64,000 nt of DNA from Streptomyces sp. NBC_01717 (GTDB lineage Bacteria; Actinomycetota; Actinomycetes; Streptomycetales; Streptomycetaceae): contig NZ_CP109178.1 in the NCBI RefSeq assembly GCF_036248255.1, positions 1,240,001 to 1,304,000 on the forward strand, given 5' to 3'. The number at the start of each line of letters is the position of its first letter. Positions within the stretch are counted from its first letter, which is position 1. This document shows positions 34,289 to 43,985 of the stretch, piece after piece. The notes below the pieces were generated by a model. The model worked only from the letters and a program-made list of their open reading frames with translations. It made no database searches and had not been told where the DNA came from. The translations under genes and the position numbers were made by a program.

Positions 34289-34855
34289 ATGACAGGAATC
34301 AGCGGTCCGGCCCGACACCTGCGTGGTCTCCTGGCCGGGGCCGCCGCGGGCGCCGCCGGGACCACGGTCCTGGACGCGGTCGGATACCTGGACATGGTGA
34401 TCCGCGGTCGAGGAGCGAGTACGACACCCGAGGTCACCGTGGAGCGACTGTCGGAGACCCTGCACGTTCCGATTCCGGGCGACGAGAAGAAGCGGGAGAA
34501 CCGCGTCAACGGTCTGGGCCCCCTGACCGGTGTGGCAGCGGGTGTGGGGATGGGAGCCCTGCTCGGCCTCGCTCTGTCCTGCGGCTGGCGGCCGGGCAAC
34601 GCGGTCCTGACCGCCACGGCGACCACGGGGGCGCTGATCGGGACCAACGGACCGATGACCATGCTGCGCGTGACCGACCCGCGCACCTGGTCACGCTCCG
34701 ACTGGGTCGCCGACATCATTCCGCACGTGGCCTACGCGCTGGTCACCGTCGCCGTCGTCAGGGGCCTGGAACCTGGCCCGCCCGATCACGCCGGCGGGAT
34801 CCGCACGGGAGTGCGGGAGTGCGGCGCCGCGCTCCGGCACACCCTGTGCTCATGA
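34289..34855 (+). CDS. Small hydrophobic protein of unknown function (188 aa)
   Basis: Four probable membrane-associated segments: residues about 10-30 (LLAGAAAGAAGTTVLDAVGY), 75-95 (GPLTGVAAGVGMGALLGLAL), 103-120 and 140-158. A soluble loop between the first two carries VERLSETLHVPIPGDE. It resembles small conserved actinobacterial membrane proteins, but I do not recognise the family. GAAGGG lies upstream of the ATG. Monocistronic. Confidence 0.65.
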   Translation: MTGISGPARHLRGLLAGAAAGAAGTTVLDAVGYLDMVIRGRGASTTPEVTVERLSETLHVPIPGDEKKRENRVNGLGPLTGVAAGVGMGALLGLALSCGWRPGNAVLTATATTGALIGTNGPMTMLRVTDPRTWSRSDWVADIIPHVAYALVTVAVVRGLEPGPPDHAGGIRTGVRECGAALRHTLCS

Positions 34856-35147
34856 CCGACCAGGGCTGTCCCTGTTCCACCGACCGCGGGCCGGTGGTGG
34901 ACATCAGCGTCGCCGACCGGGACCGGCGGCTTCCCGAGGCAGATGCGCCCGGCGCGCGTAGCGCGGTCACCGGATGAGGCATCGCCCACCATCCCCTGCC
35001 TGCACGAACGGGACCGACCGACCCGCTCTGCCGGGCTGCCGCGCGTACCGCGCCAGGACACTCCAGCAGCCCAACCGGGCTGGTCGGTGGCCCGCGATGC
35101 CAACAGGCTGACCCAGGGGACCTACAAGCACGTTGGGATCAGCAGAC

Positions 35148-36326
35148 ATGACATCCTCGCAACGACGTCCGATAGCCCGCAGGACCCGCTACGGAACCAT
35201 GGTCGCGCTCCTGGTGACGACCAGCGCAACGCTCAGTGCCTGCGCCGGCCACAGCGACCGCGCCGCGGACAGCCACCGCACCGCCGAGAGCAGCCGGGCG
35301 GTAGCCGCCGGGGCCACGCAGAGCCAGACCCCGTACGTGCCCTGCGGCAAGCCGCCGGTGAAGCTGGAGAAGGCCGACCAGGACTTCCTCGACACGCTCG
35401 CGGCGGCCGGCGGCACCCCGCTGTACGAGCAGTCGTACAAGGACGCCCGGGAAGTGCTGAACAAGCTGCAGGCAGGTCCCGTGGACATGCTGCCCGCGCA
35501 GATCAGTGAGCGGACCGTGCCCGGTGGTCCGACCGGTCCGGTGTCCATTCACGTCGTCCGCCCCGACGGTGTCCAGGGCGATCTGCCCGCCGTCGTGTAC
35601 ATCCACGGCGGCGGCTGGGTGCTGGGCAACTTCATGACCCACGAACGCCTCGTCCGGCAGATCGCCGACGGTGCCCGCGCCACTGTCGTCTTCGTCGACT
35701 ACACCCCCTCCCCCGAGGCCCAGTTCCCCGTCCCGGTCGAGCAGGCCTACACCGTCGCCAAGTGGGTGGCCGACCACGGCCGTGAGATCGGCGTCGACCC
35801 CAGCCGGCTGGCAATCGCCGGCGACTCGGTGGGCGGAGACATGACCGCGGCCGTCACCATGATGGCCAAGCAGCGCGGTGGCCCCCACTTCAAGCAACAG
35901 GTCCTGCTCTACCCCGTCACCGACGCCGACTTCGACACCGCCTCCTACAACCGCTTCGCCGAAAACTGCTGGCTCACGCGGCCGGCCATGAAGTGGTTCT
36001 GGGACGCCTACGCGCCCCGCGTGGCCGACCGCAGCAATCCGCTGGCCTCCCCGCTGCACGCCACCGTCGACCAGCTGCGCGGCCTGCCGCCCGCCCTGAT
36101 GATCACCGACTCCGATGTGCTGCTGGACGAGGCCAACGCCTATGCCGCCAAGCTCCGCGCAGCCGGAGTCCCGGTCACCTCGACCCACCACAGCGGGATC
36201 ACCCACGACTTCATGATGCTCAACGCACTGGCCGACACCCAGGCCGCCAAGCAGGCCGTCACCCAGACGACCGCAACTCTGCGCGAGGCACTGTACGCAC
36301 CGACCGACCCCGGCCCCGGCAAGTAA
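35148..36326 (+). CDS. Secreted alpha/beta-hydrolase lipoprotein, HSL-type esterase (392 aa)
   Basis: Lipoprotein signal with basic n-region (SSQRRPIARRTRYG), hydrophobic core and lipobox LSAC near residue 34. The hydrolase domain has the HSL-family oxyanion motif HGGGW, nucleophile elbow GDSVGG (G-D-S-x-G), the acid in ITDSDVLLDEA and the catalytic His in GITHDFMM. Probably an ester hydrolase anchored to the outer face of the membrane. ATG 35148 is preferred over an in-frame TTG five codons earlier. Converges with the AEC transporter gene, 16 nt apart. Confidence 0.88.
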   Translation: MTSSQRRPIARRTRYGTMVALLVTTSATLSACAGHSDRAADSHRTAESSRAVAAGATQSQTPYVPCGKPPVKLEKADQDFLDTLAAAGGTPLYEQSYKDAREVLNKLQAGPVDMLPAQISERTVPGGPTGPVSIHVVRPDGVQGDLPAVVYIHGGGWVLGNFMTHERLVRQIADGARATVVFVDYTPSPEAQFPVPVEQAYTVAKWVADHGREIGVDPSRLAIAGDSVGGDMTAAVTMMAKQRGGPHFKQQVLLYPVTDADFDTASYNRFAENCWLTRPAMKWFWDAYAPRVADRSNPLASPLHATVDQLRGLPPALMITDSDVLLDEANAYAAKLRAAGVPVTSTHHSGITHDFMMLNALADTQAAKQAVTQTTATLREALYAPTDPGPGK

Positions 36327-36342
36327 CACGCACTTCCTGGGC

Positions 36343-37293
36343 TCATGCGTGCTGGGGCAGCAGGGCGATCACCACGGACAGCGAGGCAATCCCGGCGACC
36401 GTCGAGAGCATCAGAGTCGATCCGGCAACCCTGGACTGCACACCGAAGGGCGCGCTGAACACCAGCCCGAAGAATCCGCAGGGAATGGCGGTGAGCAGCA
36501 CGGCCTCGGTGGTGGTGAGCCTGTCCAGGCCGAGGAGCAGGCACAGCCCCCAGACGAACAGCGGCATGAGCCCGTTCTTCACCACGATGCCGTACGCCAC
36601 GTTCGGCCCGAACGACACCTTCTGCGCGGAGAGCAGGAGCCCGGTGAGGAACAGCGCCGCACCCGCACCGGCCTGGCCCATGGGGGTCAGTGTCTTCTCG
36701 ACCAGGTCAGGCATGTGCACGCCGCTGAGCACGAGCACGATGGCGAGCATCGGAGCCCAGAAAATCGGCCGACGCACCGACTTGCCCAATGCACCGCCGA
36801 ACCGGGAGAGAGTGGACCCGGGCGCGTTCGGGCCCAGCTTGGAGTCCTCCAGCAGGGCCAGACTGAACGGCACGATGGTCACAGCCCCTACCGCGAGGCC
36901 GATGGCGACGGCGATTGCCCCACGGGCGCCGACCACGGCGGCGGACAACGGCAGGCCGATGGACGCATAGTTCGGGAACGCGACGGTGAGGGCCTGCACT
37001 GCGGCCTCCGCCTTCTGCAGCCCGAACGCTTTTTGCTGCAGCACCAGAGTCACGGCATACACGACAGCCAGAGCAACGACTGTCACGACGATGTACCCGG
37101 CGTGCGCGGTGATGTCGGACCGGTCCGTGGAGGAGATCGATACGAACAGCGACGCCGGGATGGCGAAATCCATGACCAGCTTGTTGATCGAGGAAACGTT
37201 CCGGTTGTCGACGTATCCGCGCAGGCCGGCGCCGAACCCGAGGGCGAGGGCGAAGAAGACGGGGAGCAGGGCCGTCGCGATCTCGTGCACCAT
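36343..37293 (-). CDS. AEC-family (auxin efflux carrier) transporter (316 aa)
   Basis: About ten hydrophobic helices in the two five-helix halves typical of AEC/MdcF-type carriers: LLPVFFALALGFGAGLRG at the N-terminus and NKLVMDFAIPASLFVSIS next, with a mirrored second half (GLMPLFVWGLCLLLGL). Family members move organic acids such as malonate or malate. The promoter side (37294-37340) is AT-rich. No dedicated catabolic genes lie next to it. Confidence 0.88.
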   Translation of the reverse strand: MVHEIATALLPVFFALALGFGAGLRGYVDNRNVSSINKLVMDFAIPASLFVSISSTDRSDITAHAGYIVVTVVALAVVYAVTLVLQQKAFGLQKAEAAVQALTVAFPNYASIGLPLSAAVVGARGAIAVAIGLAVGAVTIVPFSLALLEDSKLGPNAPGSTLSRFGGALGKSVRRPIFWAPMLAIVLVLSGVHMPDLVEKTLTPMGQAGAGAALFLTGLLLSAQKVSFGPNVAYGIVVKNGLMPLFVWGLCLLLGLDRLTTTEAVLLTAIPCGFFGLVFSAPFGVQSRVAGSTLMLSTVAGIASLSVVIALLPQHA

Positions 37294-38275
37294 GCAAAAA
37301 CTATAGACTTCTGCAGTAATCGCTACGGAGAATGACTTTCCCCTATATTTCCATGAATATGCGGTGCAGGTCGCCCGTACGTGCTCACCCGGTACTCGAG
37401 CTGCCGGGCACGGCGCCGCTGACCGGTCGCAGCCGTGGCGTCCACGGGTGAACCGGCCGACGTGGACGCCAGATGCGACCGCTGGGATCGGGGCGGGCCG
37501 GATGGGGCGTCAGCTGCGGGGTAGGGCGCGCCGGGTGGCGAAGAGTTGGAGCCAGGGGTCCCGGGAAGGTGCAGCGCCAGCACCGCGTCCCTCGGGCGGT
37601 AGCGCCGGCACGGCGCCCGGGTTCTGGATCGTGACGCTGCCGGCCCCGGCGGGTTGGACGGCGGCCAGTGAGCCGGGGCGCGCATGAGGTCGTGAGTGAA
37701 CGCGACCAGGGCCGGGCAGACGGTTTTGGCCTGAAAGTCTCCGGACGGAAGGTTCGCGCGGGGACCTTCCGGGCTGGGGCGCGGGCGACCTTCCAGCCCA
37801 AATCCCCGCGGGCCCGCGATGGCCGAGTCGGCGCTCCGACCGCGAATACGGGTGCCGCCGGCACCACACACGTCCGTCGACGACACGAATCCGCCGACGC
37901 GCCCGTGCGTTCAACTCCTTGCACATACAGAGCAATTACAGGGTCTCCTTGCTTCACATCTTGACGTGCCTGGTTCAGACCTTTAGGTTCACCGATCACC
38001 ACCGTTCCATGAATGCACTCGACGTTCACATGTCTGGACGGGCCACGCACCTCCCGTCCCGATGCCTGCACCTGCGCGCCACGTTCCCATCCCCCCACCG
38101 TCGGCCACGCACGAAAGGCTTAGACCCCTCGATGGCCGGACATCTCTTTCCGCGCCCCACGACGCTGCGCGCCGGCCTCCCGACAGCGCTACTCGCACGC
38201 TGCTCCGGAGTCACCGGCTGACGGACACGTCCGCCGCTCCCACCCCCCACCCCGACCCGCACAGGAGATCCCACC
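37294..38275. other. Roughly 980-bp non-coding stretch
   Basis: Several overlapping frames exist on both strands, but none shows a recognisable domain or a ribosome site, and they exclude one another, so I call none. GGACCTTCC-type inverted words cluster at 37740-37810. The right end holds a good sigma-70 promoter (37961-37989) for the secreted ricin-domain gene. It may include decayed gene remnants that I cannot identify. Confidence 0.5.
37961..37989 (+). promoter_or_regulatory. HrdB-like promoter TTGACG-N17-TAGGTT
   Basis: -35 TTGACG and -10 TAGGTT are separated by exactly 17 nt. Predicted transcription start is near 37996, giving a leader of about 280 nt before the GTG at 38276. GGTTCA occurs twice, 14 nt apart, across the spacer and -10, and could bind a regulator. 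Confidence 0.55.
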
Positions 38276-40492
38276 GTGCCCGGATCCAAGAGAGAAACCG
38301 GCCGTCGCCGGATACCGAAGCTGCTCACCCTGATCGCCCTCGTGGCCACGACCGGAACCGGTGTCGCGGCCGCCTCGCAGGACACGGCGACCGCGCAGGC
38401 CGCCGCGCTGCCGACCAGTTGGGCCACCGTGGTCAACGTGGGCAGCGGCAAGTGCGTCGACGCGCGCGCCGCGGGAGCGGTGAACGGCACCGTCGTCCAG
38501 CAGTACGCCTGCAACAGCAGCCAGGCCCAGCAGTGGCAGTTCGCCGCCACCTCCGGCGGATTCACCCAGGTCGGCAACCGCACCGACGCGACCAAGGTCT
38601 GGGACGTCACCGACGTCTCGACGGCGGACAGCGCGCTCGTGCAGCTGTGGACGTACGGCGGCGGAAACAACCAGCAGTGGCAGGCCGTGGCGGAGTCCAG
38701 CGGCGCGTACCACTTCGTGAACCGCAACAGCGGCAAGTGCCTCGACGTGCCGAGCGCCTCGACCGCGGACAGCGTGCAGCTCCAGCAGTACACCTGCAAC
38801 GGCAGCGCGGCCCAGTCCTTCCATGTCAACCCCGCGGATCCCCAACAGCCGCCCGGGACACCGGACCTCGGCCCGAATGTCACCGTTTTCGACCCGTCCA
38901 CACCCGCTGCCACCATCCAGAGCAGCCTGAACGCGGCCTTCGCCCAGCAGGAGACCAACCAGTTCGGCACCGCCCGCAAGGCCTTCCTCTTCAAGCCGGG
39001 CACGTACGACGCCGATGCCAATGTCGGCTTCTACACCCAGGTCGCGGGGCTCGGCCTCTCCCCCGACGACGTCACCATCCGCGGTGCGGTACACACCGAG
39101 GCGGACTGGTTCCAGGGCAACGCCACCCAGAACTTCTGGCGGTCGGCGGAGAACCTGTCCGTGACCCCGACCTCCGGCACGGACCGTTGGGCGGTGTCGC
39201 AGGCCGCCCCGTACCGCCGGATGCATCTGCGCGGCAACCTCCGGCTGGACGACGGCGGTTGGTCCAGCGGCGGCTACATGGCCGACACGAAGATCGACGG
39301 TCAGGTCAACTCGGGTTCGCAGCAGCAATGGCTGTCGCGCAACACCGAGTGGTCGAGTTGGACCGGCTCCAACTGGAACATGGTCTACGTCGGCGCCAAG
39401 AACGCTCCCGCGAACAGCTTCCCGAGCCCGCCGTACACCACGGTCGACCAGACCCCCGTGTCGCGTGAGAAGCCCTTCCTGTACGTCGACACGTCGGGCG
39501 CCTACAAGGTGTTCGTACCCGGCGTACGCACCAACTCGTCCGGGACCTCGTGGAGTTCAGGCGCGCCGGCGGGCACGTCCCTGCCCCTCTCCGACTTCTT
39601 CATCGTCAAGCCGGGCGCGACGGCCGCACAGATGAACGACGCGCTCGCCCAGGGCAAGAACCTGCTGGTGACGCCGGGTGTCTATCACCTCGACCAGACG
39701 CTCAAGGTGAACAGGGCCGGCACCGTGGTCCTGGGCCTCGGCCTGGCCACGCTCATTCCCGACAACGGGATCACCGCCATGACGGTCGCCGACGTGAACG
39801 GTGTCCAGCTGGCCGGGCTGCTGATCGACGCCGGCACCACGAACTCGTCCCAGCTCCTCGAGATGGGACCGAGCGGGTCGTCGGCCGACCACAGCGCCGA
39901 CCCCAGTTCCCTGCACGACGTGTTCTTCCGGATCGGCGGCGCGGGCGTCGGCAAGGCCACCACCAGCCTGACCATCAACAGTAACGGCGTCATCGGCGAC
40001 CACCTGTGGCTGTGGCGCGCCGACCACGGCAACGGCGTGGGGTGGACCAGCAACACCGGCGCCACCGGGCTCGTCGTCAACGGCAACAACGTGACGATGT
40101 ACGGCTTGTTCGTCGAGCACTACCAGAAGCACCAGACCATCTGGAACGGCAACGGCGGCCGCACGTACTTCTACCAGAACGAGATGCCGTACGACCCGCC
40201 CAACCAGGCCTCCTGGATGAATGGTTCGACGCAGGGCTACGCCGCCTACAAGGTCGCGGACTCCGTAACGAGTCATCAGGTGTACGGATTCGGCAGCTAC
40301 TGCTACTTCAACGTCAATCCGAGCGTCACCGCCGAGCACGCCATCGAGGCGCCCAACAACGCGAATGTGCGGTTCAAGGACATGGTGACGGTCTCGCTGG
40401 GCGGCACCGGGACGATCCGGCACGTCGTCAACGACCGGGGTGGCCCGTCCAACTCCACCACCAACGTCGCCAACCTCGTCAGCTACCCCTGA
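38276..40492 (+). CDS. Secreted ricin-B-lectin plus beta-helix glycan-active protein (738 aa)
   Basis: A signal peptide (RRRIPKLLTLIALVATTGTGVAAA) is followed by a ricin-type lectin domain (about residues 45-180) with repeated QQWQ motifs and CVDARAAGAVNGT. The C-terminal 550 residues look like a right-handed beta-helix of the pectate-lyase/GH55-like kind (KAFLFKPGTYDADANVGFYTQ, NLLVTPGVYHLDQTLKVN, TIWNGNGGRTYFYQNEMPYD). Streptomyces homologues are often mislabelled 'adenylyl cyclase'. Polysaccharide binding or cleavage is probable; the substrate is unknown. GTG follows AGGAG. Directly followed by a second ricin-domain gene. Confidence 0.8.
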   Translation: MPGSKRETGRRRIPKLLTLIALVATTGTGVAAASQDTATAQAAALPTSWATVVNVGSGKCVDARAAGAVNGTVVQQYACNSSQAQQWQFAATSGGFTQVGNRTDATKVWDVTDVSTADSALVQLWTYGGGNNQQWQAVAESSGAYHFVNRNSGKCLDVPSASTADSVQLQQYTCNGSAAQSFHVNPADPQQPPGTPDLGPNVTVFDPSTPAATIQSSLNAAFAQQETNQFGTARKAFLFKPGTYDADANVGFYTQVAGLGLSPDDVTIRGAVHTEADWFQGNATQNFWRSAENLSVTPTSGTDRWAVSQAAPYRRMHLRGNLRLDDGGWSSGGYMADTKIDGQVNSGSQQQWLSRNTEWSSWTGSNWNMVYVGAKNAPANSFPSPPYTTVDQTPVSREKPFLYVDTSGAYKVFVPGVRTNSSGTSWSSGAPAGTSLPLSDFFIVKPGATAAQMNDALAQGKNLLVTPGVYHLDQTLKVNRAGTVVLGLGLATLIPDNGITAMTVADVNGVQLAGLLIDAGTTNSSQLLEMGPSGSSADHSADPSSLHDVFFRIGGAGVGKATTSLTINSNGVIGDHLWLWRADHGNGVGWTSNTGATGLVVNGNNVTMYGLFVEHYQKHQTIWNGNGGRTYFYQNEMPYDPPNQASWMNGSTQGYAAYKVADSVTSHQVYGFGSYCYFNVNPSVTAEHAIEAPNNANVRFKDMVTVSLGGTGTIRHVVNDRGGPSNSTTNVANLVSYP

Positions 40493-40512
40493 TGGTCAAG
40501 GAAGGATCGTCG

Positions 40513-41817
40513 ATGGACATCAGTCCGGACACCAGCAGAACCGGTCCTGCGCGTGCGACCCTGTGGGTCCTCGTCCTGCTGGCGACGCTGCTCGGCCTGG
40601 CGACACCGCCCGACGCCCGGGCGAGCACGGCGGCAACGCCGTTCAAGGTGCTCGCTCTCTACAACGGCACCTGGGACGCCGCGCACATCAGCTTCGTCCA
40701 CGAGGCCAACGAGTGGTTCCCCGAGCAGGCCGCGCAGAACGGCTTCACCTACACGGCCAGCAACAACTGGGACCTCCTCAGTAACGGTGGCGTGAATGCC
40801 TATCAAGTCGTGCTGTTCCTCGACGACTTGCCGCAGACCGCTGCTCAGCGGTCCGGCTTCGAGCAGTACATGCGCGGTGGCGGCGCCTGGATGGGCTTCC
40901 ACGTGTCCGCGTTCACGACGGACGCACAGTCCTGGCCCTGGTACCACAACCAGTTCCTGGGCAGCGGCAACTTCAAGTCCAACACCTGGGGTCCGACCAC
41001 GTCCGTCCTGAAGGTCGAGGACCGCACTCACCCGTCCACCACGAGCCTGCCCGGGACCTTCACCTCGTCGGTCAGCGAGTGGTACAGCTGGTCCAACGAC
41101 CTGCGGCAGAATCCGGACATCAAGATTCTCGCCTCGATCGACCCCAGCAGCTTCCCGCTGGGTACAGACCCCAACCAGACCTGGTACAGCGGCTATTACC
41201 CGATCCTGTGGACCAACACGAAGTACCGGATGCTGTACGCGAACTTCGGTCACAACGCGATGGACTACGCATCCAACACCACGCTGTCGTCGACGTTCGC
41301 CAGTGAGACACAGAACCGGTTCCTGCTCGACGGGCTGAAGTGGCTGGGCGGCGCCGGAGGCACCGTGCCACCGGCGGACCCGATCTCCGAGACCGCCTGG
41401 TACTCGCTGACGAACACCGGAAACGGCACCTGCGTGGACGCCCGTTCCGCCGCCACGGCGAACGGGACGGCGATCCAGCAGTACTCCTGCAACGGGACCC
41501 TGGCCCAGCAGTTCCAGTTCCGCGCGACGGACGGCGGATACACCCGGATCACCATTCGCGGGAACCCACAACAGGTCATCGATGTGACCGACCGCTCGAC
41601 CGCCGGCAACGCACCACTACAGCTGTGGAGTTACTCGGGCGGGCAGAACCAGCAGTGGCAGCCCGTGAAGGAGAGCAGCGGGCGTTACCACTTCACCGCC
41701 CGGCACAGCGGCCAGTGCCTGAGTTCCGCGAGCTCCTCGGCGAACGGTGTCCAGCTCACCCAGCGACCCTGCGACGGCTCCTCCGCACAGAGCTTCACGC
41801 TCACAGCCCAGCCCTGA
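40513..41817 (+). CDS. Secreted ThuA-like domain plus ricin-B-lectin protein (434 aa)
   Basis: A signal peptide (ATLWVLVLLATLLGLATPPDARA) precedes a ThuA-type domain (FKVLALYNGTWDAAHISFVHEANEWFP, then VVLFLDDLPQTAAQRSGFEQYMRGGGAW and MLYANFGHNAMDYAS). A C-terminal ricin domain follows (CVDARSAATANGT, QQFQF, QNQQWQ). ThuA domains occur in carbohydrate-use proteins. ATG 40513 is chosen for AAGGA 7 nt upstream; an ATG overlapping the previous stop at 40492 is possible. Its lectin domain resembles that of the preceding protein, so both may target the same polysaccharide. Confidence 0.85.
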   Translation: MDISPDTSRTGPARATLWVLVLLATLLGLATPPDARASTAATPFKVLALYNGTWDAAHISFVHEANEWFPEQAAQNGFTYTASNNWDLLSNGGVNAYQVVLFLDDLPQTAAQRSGFEQYMRGGGAWMGFHVSAFTTDAQSWPWYHNQFLGSGNFKSNTWGPTTSVLKVEDRTHPSTTSLPGTFTSSVSEWYSWSNDLRQNPDIKILASIDPSSFPLGTDPNQTWYSGYYPILWTNTKYRMLYANFGHNAMDYASNTTLSSTFASETQNRFLLDGLKWLGGAGGTVPPADPISETAWYSLTNTGNGTCVDARSAATANGTAIQQYSCNGTLAQQFQFRATDGGYTRITIRGNPQQVIDVTDRSTAGNAPLQLWSYSGGQNQQWQPVKESSGRYHFTARHSGQCLSSASSSANGVQLTQRPCDGSSAQSFTLTAQP

Positions 41818-41829
41818 CCGCTCCACCTG

Positions 41830-41869
41830 CCGGTGCCCCTCGCCGCCGATCCGCGGCGAGGGGCACCGG
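41830..41869. terminator. Strong hairpin after the ricin-domain gene pair
   Basis: Perfect 16-bp stem CCGGTGCCCCTCGCCG / CGGCGAGGGGCACCGG with an 8-nt loop, 12 nt after the stop codon. Confidence 0.85.
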
Positions 41870-42536
41870 CCCGTTCTGCGCCGCTTGCCTCGGGGATGAA
41901 CGCACCCAACGGCACGAGCACCAGGAATTGCGGCAGGAACAGGGTCCGGCCGCGAGCATCCTCGTGCCCGTGCAGTTCGTGGTGGGGGCGGCTGCCGTTG
42001 AGCCAGGCGATCGGGCCGGCCACCCGCTCGCGCGGCTGCTCGCCATGAGCGCGCGGGGGCTGCCACAGTTGGCGGCGCAGCCTGGCCCACTGCTCGTGTT
42101 GCCCCCTCGCTCTGCCTGCCGGGTTGCCATGCCGGCACGTGCTGCCTGGAGGCTGTCGCGAGGTGTCAGTAAAGGCTGCGGTGGAGCTCGGGTGGTCCGC
42201 CCAGGGTGTATCGCAGGGAGAGTGGGGCGCTGCCGTCGATGTCGGTGATACCGAGGTGGGCACCCAGTTCAGCGCCGATCAGTGCCCTGCCGGAGAGCTG
42301 CATGAGATCGTCGGCCGCGTAGAGGGCCGATATCACCCGGCCCGTGAACTGCGGGGATTCGCGCCTGTTGGTTGGTCGGGCCTCAGCAGGCAACGTTGCG
42401 AAATGCGCTCGTGCGGGCTCGGTGTCCAGTCCGCCCATCCAGATCGAGACGGCGGCGACGTTGTGGGGACGGAGATCCTTGGCCATGTCGGCGGCCATCT
42501 TGTCGGCGCCGGCTTTCTGGGCGCCGTACGCGGGTC

Positions 42537-42540
42537 CTAG
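42537..42540. repeat. Target-site duplication CTAG (left copy of the IS701 element)
   Basis: CTAG directly precedes the left inverted repeat. The matching copy is at 43983-43986. In the uninterrupted gene the site reads CCTAGG. Confidence 0.88.
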
Positions 42541-43982
42541 TAGGGCTTGGTCAGGTTCGTATGGGGGTGGGTATGTTGCGGTGGCAGGTGGGGCAGGCGC
42601 CGACCCAGAGGGCGAGGAGTGTCTGGAGTTCGCGGAGGACCTGGTAGAGGCTCAGACCTGCGCTGAGTCTTTTGGGTGGTGTGCCAGTCGTTGCAGGGTG
42701 CAGAAGGCATGAGCTGCGGAGACGAGGGTGACGTGGTGATGCCAGCCGTTCCAGGTGCGGCCTTCGAAGTGGGCAAGTCCCAGGGCCTGTTTCATCTCGC
42801 GGTAGTCGTGCTCGATGCGCCAGCGTAGTTTGGCCAGCCGCACCAGTGTGGCCAGCGGCATCCCGGAAGGCAGGTTCGAGAGCCAGAACTGCACCGGCTC
42901 GGGCTCGGTGGCGGGCCATTCGGCCAGCAGCCAGCGCTCTGGTAGTTCTGGACCGTCGCCGGCTGTGCGGGCACCGCGTCCGGCCGGTCGGACGCGCAGA
43001 GCGACGAAGCGTGAGTGCATGCGCTTGAAGCCGCTTTGGCCCTGGCCTGGCCGGGATCCTTCCCGCCAGGACACCGGTCTCGCAGCAGCCCGGCCGGCCG
43101 CGATGACCAAATTTTTCATGGTCTGTGCAGGCTCGGGATACTGCATCTTCGGTGGCCGGCCGGTGCCCGCATAGGCAGGCTGGACAGGCCGGGCGCCGGC
43201 CCGATGGGCGGTGTGGCGGGAAGAAATGCCCACCGCATAAGGCAGGTTGCGTTCCTCCAAGCCCAGACGGAAGGCGGCGGCATCACCGTATCCGGCGTCC
43301 GCGACGACCAAGGGGAGGTCGATGCCCCACGAGCGGGTCTCATCGATCATGTCCAGGGCCAGCTGCCACTTCTCCACATGCCCCGCCTGGGAGGGAATGC
43401 CGCAGCGGCCCCGGCGGGCGACCTTGTCCGCATCCGCCTCCGGCGAGCCCGGATCCCAGGAAGCGGGCAGGAACAGCCGCCAGTTCACCGCGGCCGAGGC
43501 ATGATCGCGGGCCAGGTGCAACGACACCCCGACCTGACAATTGGTGACCTTGCCCGCGGTGCCGGTGTACTGCCGGGACACACACGCCGAGGCGTCCCCG
43601 TCCTTCAAAAAGCCGGTGTCATCGACGATCAGCGCCTCCGCACCGATCACATCCTGCATCTTCCAGGCCAGCCGGGCCCGCACATGCGCTGGATCCCACG
43701 GGCTGGTAGTCACGAAGTGGGCCAGTGCCTGCCGGTTGCCGTCCTCGCCCAGACGCGCCGCCATCGGCTCCACCGACTTGCGCCGACCCTCCAGCAGCAG
43801 CCCACGCACATACACCTGCCCCCACCGCCGCTGATCCGCACGGAAGAACCCGTCGAACATCTCCGTCGTGAATGCCTCCAGGTCCTCCCGGACCCCGGCC
43901 ATCTCTTCAGGTGTCACACCACCTCAACGACACTCACCAACAAGCAGACACGCCACCCACGAGTGAAGCTGACCAAGCCCTA
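42541..43982 (-). mobile_element. IS701-family insertion sequence (1442 bp)
   Basis: Terminal inverted repeats TAGGGCTTGGTCAG at 42541 and its complement ending at 43982, extending imperfectly a few bases inward. Both ends are flanked by CTAG (42537-42540 and 43983-43986), the 4-bp YTAR-type target duplication known for the IS701 family. It carries one transposase on the reverse strand. It abuts an IS630-type element, sharing the CTAG at its right edge. Confidence 0.92.
42652..43917 (-). CDS. IS701-family DDE transposase (421 aa, possible -1 frameshift extension)
   Basis: Catalytic residues of the family are visible: Asp in LIVDDTGFLKDGD, Asp in VVADAGYGD, and Glu in the RWRIEHDYREMKQALGL segment. 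Length is near normal. Just before its stop, at 42676-42670, the heptamer CCCAAAA sits in the correct phase for -1 slippage. The -1 frame then continues for about 40 codons (AGLSLYQVLRELQTLLALW, then CPTCHRN) to 42551, resembling the C-terminus I would expect for this family. Either programmed frameshifting or a recent 1-nt mutation would explain it. Confidence 0.9.
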   Translation of the reverse strand: MTPEEMAGVREDLEAFTTEMFDGFFRADQRRWGQVYVRGLLLEGRRKSVEPMAARLGEDGNRQALAHFVTTSPWDPAHVRARLAWKMQDVIGAEALIVDDTGFLKDGDASACVSRQYTGTAGKVTNCQVGVSLHLARDHASAAVNWRLFLPASWDPGSPEADADKVARRGRCGIPSQAGHVEKWQLALDMIDETRSWGIDLPLVVADAGYGDAAAFRLGLEERNLPYAVGISSRHTAHRAGARPVQPAYAGTGRPPKMQYPEPAQTMKNLVIAAGRAAARPVSWREGSRPGQGQSGFKRMHSRFVALRVRPAGRGARTAGDGPELPERWLLAEWPATEPEPVQFWLSNLPSGMPLATLVRLAKLRWRIEHDYREMKQALGLAHFEGRTWNGWHHHVTLVSAAHAFCTLQRLAHHPKDSAQV

Positions 43983-43985
43983 CTA

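Noticed and set aside
37323..38098. Several overlapping frames in the gap before the ricin-domain gene
   Set aside because: They contradict one another, have no ribosome sites and resemble no family, so the stretch is left as non-coding.
41870..42165. Reverse frame with NPAGRARGQHEQW and similar residues
   Set aside because: It could be a fragment of a lost gene, but I cannot match it to a family. The DNA after the terminator is treated as unassigned.
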